Source: F23-B02 sp963640555 (lineage in GTDB: Bacteria > Bacillota > Clostridia > Oscillospirales > Oscillospiraceae). Taken from it: a stretch of DNA of 11,157 nucleotides. Below are positions 1 to 5,701 of the stretch, piece by piece. The notes beneath the pieces were generated by a model, which worked only from the letters and a program-made list of their open reading frames with translations, ran no database searches and was not told the origin of the DNA. A program made the position numbers and the translations under genes. How positions within the stretch are numbered: position 1 is the first letter of the stretch; every line of letters starts with the position of its first letter. The stretch covers positions 1-11,157 of the forward strand of contig CAVHZB010000074.1 in NCBI GenBank assembly GCA_963640555.1. The letters run 5' to 3'.

Positions 1-27
1 TAGGGGTGCGTACTTTTCGTTCATCAT
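1..27 (-). CDS. N-terminal fragment of an unidentified minus-strand gene
   Basis: Only nine codons are inside the window, reading MMNEKYAPL from position 27 leftwards. A purine-rich ribosome-binding site (GGAAGGAAG, about 33-42) precedes it, and a promoter with good -35 and -10 boxes lies at 162-190. This makes a real gene start likely. Two consecutive ATG codons (27 and 24) are possible starts. The opening is reminiscent of Old Yellow Enzyme-type NADH:flavin oxidoreductases of Clostridia, but nine residues cannot establish a family, so no function is assigned. Confidence 0.5.
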
Positions 28-73
28 ATGGTTCTTCCTTCCTTTAAATATGATTGACTAATTTATCACGATT

Positions 74-101
74 GACACCGCGCCGGTAAAATCACGGTGT
101 C
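74..101 (-). other. Hairpin in the leader of the left-edge gene
   Basis: GACACCG (74-80) and CGGTGTC (95-101) are a perfect 7-bp inverted repeat with a 14-nt loop, extendable by a G-U and a U-A pair. It lies inside the roughly 128-nt leader between the promoter at 162-190 and the start at 27. No T-run follows it on the minus strand, so it is not a simple terminator. Its role is unknown. Confidence 0.35.
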
Positions 102-161
102 GAGCGTTTACAAATCGGTTTCACGCCATACGCGGGCGCGCCACTTCACAATAGTGTGGTC

Positions 162-190
162 AGTATAGCACATTTTTTCACAAATTGCAA
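162..190 (-). promoter_or_regulatory. Sigma-A-type promoter for the left-edge gene
   Basis: On the minus strand TTGCAA (190-185) and TATACT (167-162) are separated by exactly 17 bases, a strong match to the housekeeping consensus. Transcription would start near 155. Two GACATATT direct repeats lie immediately upstream (see separate entry). Confidence 0.7.
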
Positions 191-194
191 CCAC

Positions 195-234
195 AATATG
201 TCCCTAATATGTCGTGTTTTTTGTACTTTATGTC
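195..234 (-). repeat. Helically phased GACATA direct repeats upstream of a promoter
   Basis: On the minus strand GACATATT occurs at 213-206 and again at 202-195, a period of exactly 11 bp. A shorter GACATA lies at 234-229, 21 bp from the middle copy. The nearest copy ends 4 bp from the -35 box at 190-185. Two heptamers spaced by 11 bp next to a -35 box is the layout of OmpR/PhoB-family response-regulator boxes, so an activator site is a reasonable inference. The regulator is not identified. Confidence 0.4.
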
Positions 235-277
235 CGTATGCCCGCCGCTGCCGCAGGCTCTTACTGAGCATATAGCC

Positions 278-305
278 AAAAAACGGGGCACCGACCGATG
301 CCCCG
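278..305 (-). terminator. Intrinsic terminator after the PepSY gene
   Basis: On the minus strand CGGGGCA (305-299) pairs with TGCCCCG (290-284) across an 8-nt loop, followed by a run of six T (283-278). It begins directly after the PepSY stop codon. Confidence 0.85.
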
Positions 306-737
306 CTATTCCTCTGTCCTGTAAAAATTCTGCCCGATTATATTGCCGGAGCTTGCGTCGATTATGTACCGATAGTCCGTTACCGAGCCGGTGAACTGCA
401 CTTTATAGCACACCGTGTCGTCTATTTTTATCATCTCCGCAGACAGGTTTTTCGCCTTGTCCTGCGTTATGCCGGCATCGTCAAGCGCGGCCTGCTTTGC
501 CGCGGTATAGCCGATATAGTCATCGTCGCTTATTATGCAGCTACGCAGCGGCGATACCATCAAAACGCACAGCAGCAGCATGACCACCATCTGCGGTGCG
601 CCGGTGCGCAGCCTGCTCTTGCGATGCCTTGCGCGGGTGTGCTTGCGTGCCTCGCGCTGCCGCTCCTTCTCCGAGAGGTGGGCGCCGCTTTTTCTCTTGT
701 TGGAATCAGTGTTCAGGTGTTTTCCGCCCTTGCCCAA
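306..737 (-). CDS. Small membrane-anchored PepSY-domain protein
   Basis: This 143-residue protein has a very basic N-terminal tail (about residues 1-49, rich in Lys, Arg and His), one hydrophobic segment (about 50-64), and a C-terminal PepSY-like domain (about 74-143). The PepSY signature is visible as an Ala-rich helix (YIGYTAAKQAALDDAGI), then YKVQF, then YIIDASSGNII. PepSY domains are usually extracytoplasmic and occur in protease propeptides and small secreted proteins, where they are thought to modulate peptidases. The orientation here (basic tail inside, PepSY outside) is inferred from the positive-inside rule. The start is set at the TTG at 737-735, with GGGGAGG 7 nt upstream. The ATG at 773 lies inside the -10 box and cannot be in the transcript. 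No protease gene is adjacent. The phosphatase gene lies upstream with no terminator between, so read-through is possible. Confidence 0.8.
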   Translation of the reverse strand: MGKGGKHLNTDSNKRKSGAHLSEKERQREARKHTRARHRKSRLRTGAPQMVVMLLLCVLMVSPLRSCIISDDDYIGYTAAKQAALDDAGITQDKAKNLSAEMIKIDDTVCYKVQFTGSVTDYRYIIDASSGNIIGQNFYRTEE

Positions 738-744
738 GCAGCAT

Positions 745-751
745 CCTCCCC
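745..751 (-). promoter_or_regulatory. Ribosome-binding site that fixes a TTG start
   Basis: GGGGAGG on the minus strand (751-745) is followed by 7 nt and then an in-frame TTG (737-735). It would be only 1 nt ahead of an out-of-frame ATG, so TTG is the sensible initiation codon for the PepSY gene. Confidence 0.7.
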
Positions 752-771
752 TCTGCACATTTATCTCATAC

Positions 772-801
772 ATTATATATATCGGGAGCGGCGTTTGTCA
801 A
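772..801 (-). promoter_or_regulatory. Consensus sigma-A promoter of the PepSY gene
   Basis: On the minus strand TTGACA (801-796) and TATAAT (777-772) are both perfect hexamers, with an 18-bp spacer. The last bases of the -10 box form the ATG at 773, so the transcript should start near 765, downstream of that ATG. The promoter begins 17 bp after the phosphatase stop codon, so the gene can be expressed independently. Confidence 0.85.
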
Positions 802-817
802 CAAATATAGCATGCGG

Positions 818-1264
818 TCACAGTTGTTTCAGCAGGCACCGGCAGCCCTCGTAAACATCTCGCCATGTTTCGGCGAAATTTCCGGTGTACCACGGGTCTG
901 CGACATTGCCCGGACGGTCGGTGAAGTCGAGCAGCAGACTTATTTTCGCTGCGTCGCCGTCGCCGCAGCAGCGGCGCATGTTGTAAAGGTTCTCCTCGTC
1001 CATGCCGATTATCATATCGTATTCGTCGAAGTCGCGGCGGGTAAGCCGGCGTGCTTTGCGTTTGGGGCACTCCACGCCATGCGACAAAAGCTCACGCCGC
1101 GCGGGTGGGTAGACATCGTTTCCGATCTCCTCGGTGCTCGTTGCGGCGGAGGCTATCTCGAACTCTGCCTCGCGTCCGACCTCCCTGACGAGGTGCTTCA
1201 TCACATATTCCGCCATCGGACTGCGGCAGATGTTGCCGTGGCAGATGAATAAGATTTTTGTCAT
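818..1264 (-). CDS. Low-molecular-weight protein tyrosine phosphatase
   Basis: The 148-residue product has the length and motifs of the LMW-PTP family, which hydrolyses phosphotyrosine through a cysteinyl-phosphate intermediate in the cytoplasm. The P-loop CHGNICRS begins at residue 8, with nucleophile Cys8 and phosphate-binding Arg14 (CX5R). The general acid is Asp123 in DPWYTGNF. The P-loop position that is Thr in arginine phosphatases of the YwlE type (CTGNTCRS) is Ile12 here, which favours tyrosine over arginine phosphatase activity. This comparison is from family knowledge. Start ATG at 1264 has GAGAGG at 1281-1276, a rather long 10-11 nt spacing. A sigma-A promoter lies at 1407-1435, giving a leader of about 136 nt. 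No tyrosine kinase gene is adjacent, so the physiological substrate is unknown. Confidence 0.93.
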   Translation of the reverse strand: MTKILFICHGNICRSPMAEYVMKHLVREVGREAEFEIASAATSTEEIGNDVYPPARRELLSHGVECPKRKARRLTRRDFDEYDMIIGMDEENLYNMRRCCGDGDAAKISLLLDFTDRPGNVADPWYTGNFAETWRDVYEGCRCLLKQL

Positions 1265-1307
1265 TGCTGTTATTTCCTCTCAATAGTCTCCGGGCCTTGA
1301 TATTAAA

Positions 1308-1323
1308 AGGCACGGAGGTGCCT
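1308..1323 (-). other. Hairpin in the phosphatase leader
   Basis: AGGCAC and GTGCCT form a perfect 6-bp stem with a 4-base loop. On the minus strand it is followed by TTTAAT, and it sits in the leader about 43 nt before the phosphatase start. It resembles a weak intrinsic terminator and could be an attenuator, but the T-run is short and no aptamer was recognised upstream. Confidence 0.35.
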
Positions 1324-1406
1324 GTTTTCATGCCATTTTCAGCATGCTCAGAGCATTGATAGCATCTTGCCGTCTCCTTTGCCGTATCTGCGGACTGTAC
1401 TCCCCT

Positions 1407-1435
1407 ACTATACATAAAATCCGATGCAAAATCAA
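1407..1435 (-). promoter_or_regulatory. Promoter of the phosphatase gene
   Basis: On the minus strand TTGATT (1435-1430) and TATAGT (1412-1407) are separated by 17 bp. Transcription would start near 1400. Confidence 0.6.
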
Positions 1436-1445
1436 TCATCAAAAG

Positions 1446-1500
1446 CCGTGCGGCTTGCGCCGTGATTTATTTCCGCCTCATCAGTCGGCACGGATTTTTT
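1446..1500 (+). terminator. Structured element with terminator-like 3' end
   Basis: CCGTGC (1446-1451) can pair with GCACGG (1488-1493), enclosing a small GGC-TTGC-GCC hairpin (1452-1461). Six T follow at 1495-1500. Read on the plus strand this looks like an intrinsic terminator, but no plus-strand gene precedes it. It could end a short unannotated RNA or be a remnant of a dispersed intergenic repeat. Confidence 0.35.
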
Positions 1501-1741
1501 CATTACGTTTTCAATATACTTTTTTATGTTTGCTATACGAGTTATTAATATGAATATTAACACCATTTACAGCTGGATGCCTTATCCTAACTTTTGCATC
1601 TGCTAAGGAAATTAACGCGATTTGTTCCGAATGTTAATAATTTATCCACCTTAAGAGCCATTTTCGGCACTATTTTACTCATCTTATGAATAAATTATTA
1701 CCAAAATCAAGCCCTCGTATATAAGTTCTCGTAAAGACAGC

Positions 1742-1767
1742 GTTAATTAGTGTTAAGATTGAGTTAA
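1742..1767 (+). repeat. Three phased GTTAA repeats upstream of the transporter promoter
   Basis: GTTAA occurs at 1742, 1752 and 1763, periods of 10 and 11 bp, and the last copy ends 16 bp before the -35 box. Other TTAA-containing words occur further upstream. This is compatible with an activator site on one face of the helix, but the region is AT-rich and chance is possible. Confidence 0.3.
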
Positions 1768-1783
1768 TTTAAGTCTAAAGCTA

Positions 1784-1811
1784 TTGTAATCAATTTTTTA
1801 ACAGATACAAT
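1784..1811 (+). promoter_or_regulatory. Promoter of the NSS transporter
   Basis: TTGTAA (1784-1789) and TACAAT (1806-1811) are separated by 16 bp. The predicted start near 1818 gives a short leader of about 33 nt ending in the AAAGGAGAG ribosome-binding site at 1836-1844. Confidence 0.6.
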
Positions 1812-1850
1812 AGACCCCAGCGAAAGCATTTAATTAAAGGAGAGAAAGTT

Positions 1851-3413
1851 ATGGAAAACAATCGCGCAACATTTGGCTCCAACTTTGGTTTCCTGATGGC
1901 CGCTATCGGTTCTGCCGTCGGTCTGGGCAACATCTGGGGCTTCCCGTACAAGATGGGTAAGAGCGGCGGCTTCGCCTTCCTGCTCGTTTACCTCGCTCTT
2001 GCGGTCTTCGTAGGTCTCGCCGTTATGATCGGCGAATTTACCATCGGTCGCAAAACCGGTCTGAGCCCCGTTGCGGCTTACCGCAAGCTCAGCAAGAAGT
2101 TCACCTGGCTCGGATATATGGCAGTCCTCTGTCCCTTCCTGGTCCTGTGCTTCTACTTCGTCCTCGGCGGTATGGTCACCCGCTACGCACTCGGCTATCT
2201 GACCGCTATCTTCGGCTGGAACACATGGAACACCTCCGACATCTCCACCTACTTCGGCAGCTTCATTATGAACGGCGGACAGATGATACTCTGGACTGCG
2301 ATCTTTATTGCGCTCAACGCATACATAGTCGCGGCAGGCGTTGAAGACGGCATCGAGAATTTCTGCAAGATCGGCATGCCCGCGCTGTTTGTCATGCTTA
2401 TTATCGTCATCATCTATGTCGCGGTACAGCCCGGTGCAATGGACGGCTACAAGTTCATGTTCGGCTGGAATATCGAGCCTCTTAAAAAGGATTTCCTCGG
2501 AGTTCTCAAAACTGCCGCCGGTCAGATGTTCTTCTCACTGTCCCTCGGCATGGGCGCTATGATCAACTACGGCTCTTACCTGAAGAAGCAGGAGAATCTC
2601 CAGAAGAACGCCGTTATCGTCGTTATCTGCGATACCCTCGTTGCAATCATGGCCGGCATGATCGTTATGCCCGCATGCTATGCATTCCTCAACGGCGATA
2701 CCAGCTCCGGTCCGGGACTGCTGTTCCTGTCCATGCAGATCGTATTCGATAAGATGGGCTATGTAGGCAATATCATGGGCTTCCTGTTCTACACTCTCGT
2801 TTTCATCGCAGCCATCTCCTCCTCCTTCTCCCTGCTTGAGGTCATCACCTCCTTCAAGGTCGACCAGAATGTTGCAGAGGGCAAGGCTCCCGGACGCAAA
2901 AAGTACGCCATCATCTGCGCCGTCATCATCTTCGTATTCTGCCTGCCCACCTGCCTTGACGGTCTGGGCGCCGGCACCAACGGCGGTGCTGCGATAGGCA
3001 ATCCGGCAGACATTCTCGGCATGCACTGGGCAGAGGCCGGAGACATCTCCGCCTTTGATGAGGACACCGATTACTACACTCTCGGCGCGGATGGGATTTA
3101 CACTGCCGTAGATAAAGAGACCACCGCCTTTGACGCATCCGAGACCTACTATCTCAATACCGCAAAGACATGGAACGGCGACTGGCTCGACTTCTACGAC
3201 ATGATCTCCGAAGGTATACTGATGCCGCTCGGCGCAATGCTCATGGCATTCCTTATCGGCTGGGTCTGGAAGCTTGACCTCGTTGTCGAGGAATGCGAGC
3301 AGGCAGGACACAAGTTCTGGGGCCGCGCCTTCTTCAACATCTGCTACAAGGTCATCACCCCGCTCGGCATGGCCTTCGTTCTGTACGCACAGGTCACCGA
3401 TTTCTTCCTCTGA
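1851..3413 (+). CDS. Sodium-dependent transporter of the NSS/SNF family
   Basis: This 520-residue LeuT-fold protein should couple sodium entry to uptake of an amino acid or related amine at the cytoplasmic membrane. The substrate cannot be read from the sequence. TM1 carries the family signature GSAVGLGNIWGFPY, with equivalents of the LeuT sodium ligands Ala22, Val23 and Asn27. TM8 has AAISSS at the Na2 site. I count 11 membrane segments, with TM10 near 454-474 and TM11 near 497-518, as in many bacterial members that lack TM12. Bacterial homologues are usually about 440-460 residues. The excess lies in the loop between TM9 and TM10 (about 373-445), an acidic extracellular insertion with two FDxxxxYY motifs (402-409 and 427-434). 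GGAG lies 8 nt before ATG 1851. The gene appears monocistronic, with its own promoter and terminator. Confidence 0.95.
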   Translation: MENNRATFGSNFGFLMAAIGSAVGLGNIWGFPYKMGKSGGFAFLLVYLALAVFVGLAVMIGEFTIGRKTGLSPVAAYRKLSKKFTWLGYMAVLCPFLVLCFYFVLGGMVTRYALGYLTAIFGWNTWNTSDISTYFGSFIMNGGQMILWTAIFIALNAYIVAAGVEDGIENFCKIGMPALFVMLIIVIIYVAVQPGAMDGYKFMFGWNIEPLKKDFLGVLKTAAGQMFFSLSLGMGAMINYGSYLKKQENLQKNAVIVVICDTLVAIMAGMIVMPACYAFLNGDTSSGPGLLFLSMQIVFDKMGYVGNIMGFLFYTLVFIAAISSSFSLLEVITSFKVDQNVAEGKAPGRKKYAIICAVIIFVFCLPTCLDGLGAGTNGGAAIGNPADILGMHWAEAGDISAFDEDTDYYTLGADGIYTAVDKETTAFDASETYYLNTAKTWNGDWLDFYDMISEGILMPLGAMLMAFLIGWVWKLDLVVEECEQAGHKFWGRAFFNICYKVITPLGMAFVLYAQVTDFFL

Positions 3414-3450
3414 TAACGAAACGGCAATTGATCTGAGCCTATTAATTAAA

Positions 3451-3472
3451 GCCGCCCTCTCGGGCGGCTTTT
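3451..3472 (+). terminator. Intrinsic terminator of the transporter gene
   Basis: GCCGCCC (3451-3457) and GGGCGGC (3462-3468) form a perfect stem with a TCTC loop, followed by TTTT. The 16-base core recurs in the terminator at 5661-5690. Confidence 0.88.
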
Positions 3473-3476
3473 CCAA

Positions 3477-3505
3477 TTGACAGAGTTTTTTTACTATGCT
3501 AAATT
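3477..3505 (+). promoter_or_regulatory. Extended -10 promoter of the membrane protein gene
   Basis: A perfect TTGACA (3477-3482) is followed by a 17-bp spacer and TAAATT (3500-3505), preceded by TGC, an extended -10 element. It starts 5 bp after the preceding terminator. Transcription should start near 3512. Confidence 0.65.
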
Positions 3506-3538
3506 TTATCCGAGGATATGTATTCTGGAGGACAAGAC

Positions 3539-4489
3539 ATGGTAGGATCAGGTCTAAGAAAGCTCGCACGGGCAAACGGCATGCGCGTCGCCTCCGGCGT
3601 TGCGTACGGTGCGTTCATGGGCTTTGCCGTCACCTTTTCGGAGGGCTTGGGCTATAAGCGGCTCGCGGTAACGACCCGCATACACGATGAGCAGGCACGC
3701 GATTACTTTACGCACCGGCTCGGGCAGCATGATCTGCGCCGCGATTTCAATATCTCGGATATCCGATTTCTATCCGATGCCATAGTCGTCATGTTCACCG
3801 ATAAGCCCGGCACGATGAGCAGGTTCACTGCATTCTGCGATTTTTTATTTCCGCTGCTCCGCTATTGCGGTGCAGACGGAGCCGAGCTTTGCAGTGAGTG
3901 CAGTACAGAGCTTGCCGGCTGCGGATGCTGGAGGCTCATTAACGGCATAGCGTTCCGTCTGCATAAAGACTGCGCCGAGCATATCACCGAGGAGCTCCGC
4001 TCCGAAATGTGCATAGTACATGAAAATGACACCGGCACCGTTATCGGCGGCATATTCGGCGCTCTGCTCGGTGCGCTCATAAGCGCTATCCCCATGGCGG
4101 TCTTGCTGTACGAGGGCTATTTTGCCTCGATAGCCGGACTTATTATCGGCTGGGGCGCGCTCAAGGGCTATGAGCTGCTGCGCGGTCAGCACAGCCGCGT
4201 AAAGCCTTTTATCATTATCGCAGCCGTTATCATAGGAGCCTTTGCCGGCAGCTATGCCGCCGATTACTGTACTCTGTACTCGGTCATAAACGACGGTCTG
4301 ATAGACGGTCTTACGACAGCCGATGTCGGCCCCGCTCTGGCATATATGTTCTCGACCGATGCGGATTTCTGCCGCTCGGCGGTGATAAGCTACCTGTTGG
4401 GGCTTCTTTTCGCCCTGCTCGGTACGGCGTCTCTGTTTAAGGAGCTTTTCGGCACGACCCGCAGTCCAAATATAAAGGCTCTGAAATAG
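3539..4489 (+). CDS. Four-TM protein with CxxC/HxxC cluster, function unknown
   Basis: I do not recognise a named family for this 316-residue product. The N-terminal half (1-160) looks soluble. It contains CSEC (Cys118, Cys121), CGC (Cys128, Cys130) and HKDC (His142, Cys145). The CxxC-X20-HxxC arrangement could form a treble-clef-like zinc site, which is an inference. Hydrophobic segments follow at about 167-191, 194-211, 223-240 and 280-299, the first rich in Gly and Ala. The start is M at 3539, because GGAGG (3527-3531) is 7 nt upstream. The in-frame ATG at 3518 lies only a few bases after the predicted transcription start and has no usable ribosome-binding site. The gene has its own promoter and no obvious strong terminator before the palindrome at 4539. 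Neither neighbour suggests a shared pathway. Confidence 0.85.
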   Translation: MVGSGLRKLARANGMRVASGVAYGAFMGFAVTFSEGLGYKRLAVTTRIHDEQARDYFTHRLGQHDLRRDFNISDIRFLSDAIVVMFTDKPGTMSRFTAFCDFLFPLLRYCGADGAELCSECSTELAGCGCWRLINGIAFRLHKDCAEHITEELRSEMCIVHENDTGTVIGGIFGALLGALISAIPMAVLLYEGYFASIAGLIIGWGALKGYELLRGQHSRVKPFIIIAAVIIGAFAGSYAADYCTLYSVINDGLIDGLTTADVGPALAYMFSTDADFCRSAVISYLLGLLFALLGTASLFKELFGTTRSPNIKALK

Positions 4490-4538
4490 CGCTCCCCGTC
4501 CCATCCGTTCAGAGAAATTATATACAGAAAAAGCAGCG

Positions 4539-4572
4539 CCGACTATCAAAAGGTATACTTTTTGATAGTCGG
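4539..4572. promoter_or_regulatory. Near-perfect palindrome, copy 1 (putative operator)
   Basis: A 34-bp near-perfect palindrome whose arms run CCGACTATCAAAA and TTTTGATAGTCGG around a GTATAC core. The central 26 bp (4543-4568) recur in exact reverse complement at 4681-4706. The right arm contains the -35 box of the lipoprotein promoter (TTGATA, 4562-4567), as expected for a repressor operator. It could also act as a hairpin terminator for the upstream gene, although the stem is AT-rich and no T-run follows it. Confidence 0.55.
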
Positions 4573-4590
4573 TTTCTTGGTACATATTAT
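4562..4590 (+). promoter_or_regulatory. Promoter of the lipoprotein gene, overlapping palindrome copy 1
   Basis: TTGATA (4562-4567) and TATTAT (4585-4590) are separated by 17 bp. Transcription would start near 4597, giving a leader of about 145 nt that contains the second palindrome. Confidence 0.6.
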
Positions 4591-4680
4591 ATATCGGCAA
4601 TTGCCAAATGACAAGCATTTTTTCTCGTTTTTAGTGTTTTTTGTGCCTATATGTTACTTTTTCGCAGCTGTCATTTTGCC

Positions 4681-4706
4681 CTATCAAAAAGTATACCTTT
4701 TGATAG
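4681..4706. promoter_or_regulatory. Near-perfect palindrome, copy 2 (putative operator or leader hairpin)
   Basis: This 26-bp sequence is the exact reverse complement of 4543-4568. Each copy is itself a palindrome apart from one base pair. It lies in the leader of the lipoprotein gene, 34 bp before its ATG and 138 bp (start to start) from copy 1, about 13 helical turns. It may be a second operator, or an RNA hairpin in the leader. Confidence 0.55.
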
Positions 4707-4740
4707 CGGCACAGTGAAACTAAAAACAAAGGAGAAAAAA

Positions 4741-5640
4741 ATGAAAAAAGTATTGAGCCTTATAATGGCTGCGCTTTTGCTCGTCGGCATTGCAGGATGC
4801 TCATCCGATTCCAACGGGTCTAAGGCCGGAGACGATTTCCCCATAGTCGGAGTCTGGAAGGCAACCGACGACGATATCTACTGGAGGATCCAGAGCGGCG
4901 GCGAAATGACGCAGGAATTTGTACTTGTAAACAAATCCACCCGCACGGTAAACGGCATTACCACAAGCTCGACATCCAAATCGCTGTCTACCGTTTCCGC
5001 AACCTGGGAGGTAAAGGGCAGCGATTTCATATTCGACGGGAAAGCGACTTTTGAAATGAAGGTCGACGGGAGCGAGTACAAGCTTGTAAACGGCGAGCAT
5101 GTATATGTTCGAGTGGGCGATGTCGATTATGAGATACCTCTGGACGGAGAAGAAAGCGGCGGTGCAAAAGCCGAGGACGCAGCAGCGTATACCGTCGGTG
5201 AAAGCATCACTGCCGAGGGCATAGAAATGGTCTTCACCGAAAGCGGCTTTGCCGATGATATACGCATTACGAGCACAAGCTCCGGTATACGCATAACGAG
5301 CGGTCCCTCCCCCGAGGACGGCAAGGAGTTCTTCTATCTCAAGGGCACCCTCAAAAACACCGGCAAGGAGCAGCTTCGCCCCGCGATCGGCGGTAACGCA
5401 ACATTGGACGGCTACAAATATGACATAAGTGTCGATATCGTCAGTGCCGACGGCACACCCTGCTCGTATATAGATCCGCTGGACACCGTTACTATACTCA
5501 TATTCGCGCATATCCCCACCGAGCTGTCTCAGAGCTTCAGCTCCGGTGAAATGATTTTCGGATTCAACGACGGCTTTGCCGATGTTGACATCACAAGCTG
5601 CGATCATCTGTACTCCGTTGCCGCTTCAAGAAACGCTTGA
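4741..5640 (+). CDS. Lipoprotein with DUF4352-like C-terminal domain
   Basis: The 299-residue product has a type II signal peptide (MKK, hydrophobic core, lipobox IAGC) with lipidated Cys20, so it should be anchored on the outer face of the membrane. Residues about 33-135 start with IVGVWKA and contain alternating beta-strand patterns, resembling a small lipocalin-like domain. Residues about 150-299 (VGESITAEGIEMVFTESGF, then FFYLKGTLKNTGKEQ) resemble the DUF4352/telokin-like immunoprotective fold. Family placement is by pattern only. A short internal repeat, IRITS, occurs at 174-178 and 183-187. ATG 4741 is chosen because AAAGGAG (4728-4734) precedes it and the signal peptide starts there. 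An in-frame ATG at 4651 would add 30 residues ahead of the signal peptide. The paired palindromes upstream suggest tight regulation. Its ligand or role is unknown. Confidence 0.88.
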   Translation: MKKVLSLIMAALLLVGIAGCSSDSNGSKAGDDFPIVGVWKATDDDIYWRIQSGGEMTQEFVLVNKSTRTVNGITTSSTSKSLSTVSATWEVKGSDFIFDGKATFEMKVDGSEYKLVNGEHVYVRVGDVDYEIPLDGEESGGAKAEDAAAYTVGESITAEGIEMVFTESGFADDIRITSTSSGIRITSGPSPEDGKEFFYLKGTLKNTGKEQLRPAIGGNATLDGYKYDISVDIVSADGTPCSYIDPLDTVTILIFAHIPTELSQSFSSGEMIFGFNDGFADVDITSCDHLYSVAASRNA

Positions 5641-5660
5641 TACTTAATACAGAAAGCAAG

Positions 5661-5690
5661 ATCCCGCCCTCTCGGGCGGGATTTCTTGTT
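5661..5690 (+). terminator. Intrinsic terminator between convergent genes
   Basis: ATCCCGCCC (5661-5669) and GGGCGGGAT (5674-5682) form a 9-bp perfect stem with a TCTC loop, followed by TTCTTGTT. It ends the lipoprotein transcript. On the minus strand the following sequence is only moderately T-rich, so it may serve the convergent kinase-lectin gene less efficiently. Confidence 0.85.
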
Positions 5691-5701
5691 ATCCTGTTGC
5701 G

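Larger units (their letters stand above)
1265..1850. other. Intergenic region of about 590 bp between divergent genes
   Basis: The left part holds the leader and promoter of the phosphatase. At 1446-1500 is a structured element ending in a T-run. From about 1500 to 1850 the DNA becomes strongly AT-rich, with a perfect inverted repeat at 1545-1560 (TTAATAT-GA-ATATTAA), three phased GTTAA copies at 1742-1767, and the transporter promoter at 1784-1811. No credible short gene with a ribosome-binding site was found. Confidence 0.6.

Noticed and set aside
113..120. GTTTCACG, resembling half of a parS site
   Set aside because: The palindromic second half (GTGAAAC) is absent.
596..1252. Long plus-strand reading frame antisense to the phosphatase gene
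   Set aside because: It has no ribosome-binding site or recognisable protein features and is fully explained by codon bias of the phosphatase on the opposite strand.
1398..1405. GGGGAGTA on the minus strand, the hallmark word of yybP-ykoY (manganese) riboswitches
   Set aside because: The predicted transcription start falls at this word, so the first strand of the P1 stem would be missing, and the rest of the aptamer consensus is not visible.
1092..1442. Minus-strand reading frame spanning the phosphatase leader
   Set aside because: It runs out of frame through the phosphatase, starts upstream of the predicted transcription start and has no domain features.
1470..1484. CTGATGA followed by GAAA on the minus strand, suggesting a hammerhead ribozyme core
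   Set aside because: Only four bases separate the two core motifs, so stem II cannot form, and I see no matching cleavage-site strand.
2535..3575. 346-codon minus-strand reading frame opposite the NSS transporter
   Set aside because: Low-complexity shadow of a strongly supported transporter, without ribosome-binding site or known domain.
4651..4740. Upstream in-frame ATG for the lipoprotein
   Set aside because: It would place 30 residues ahead of a standard lipoprotein signal peptide and includes the second palindrome; the ribosome-binding site is at 4728-4734.
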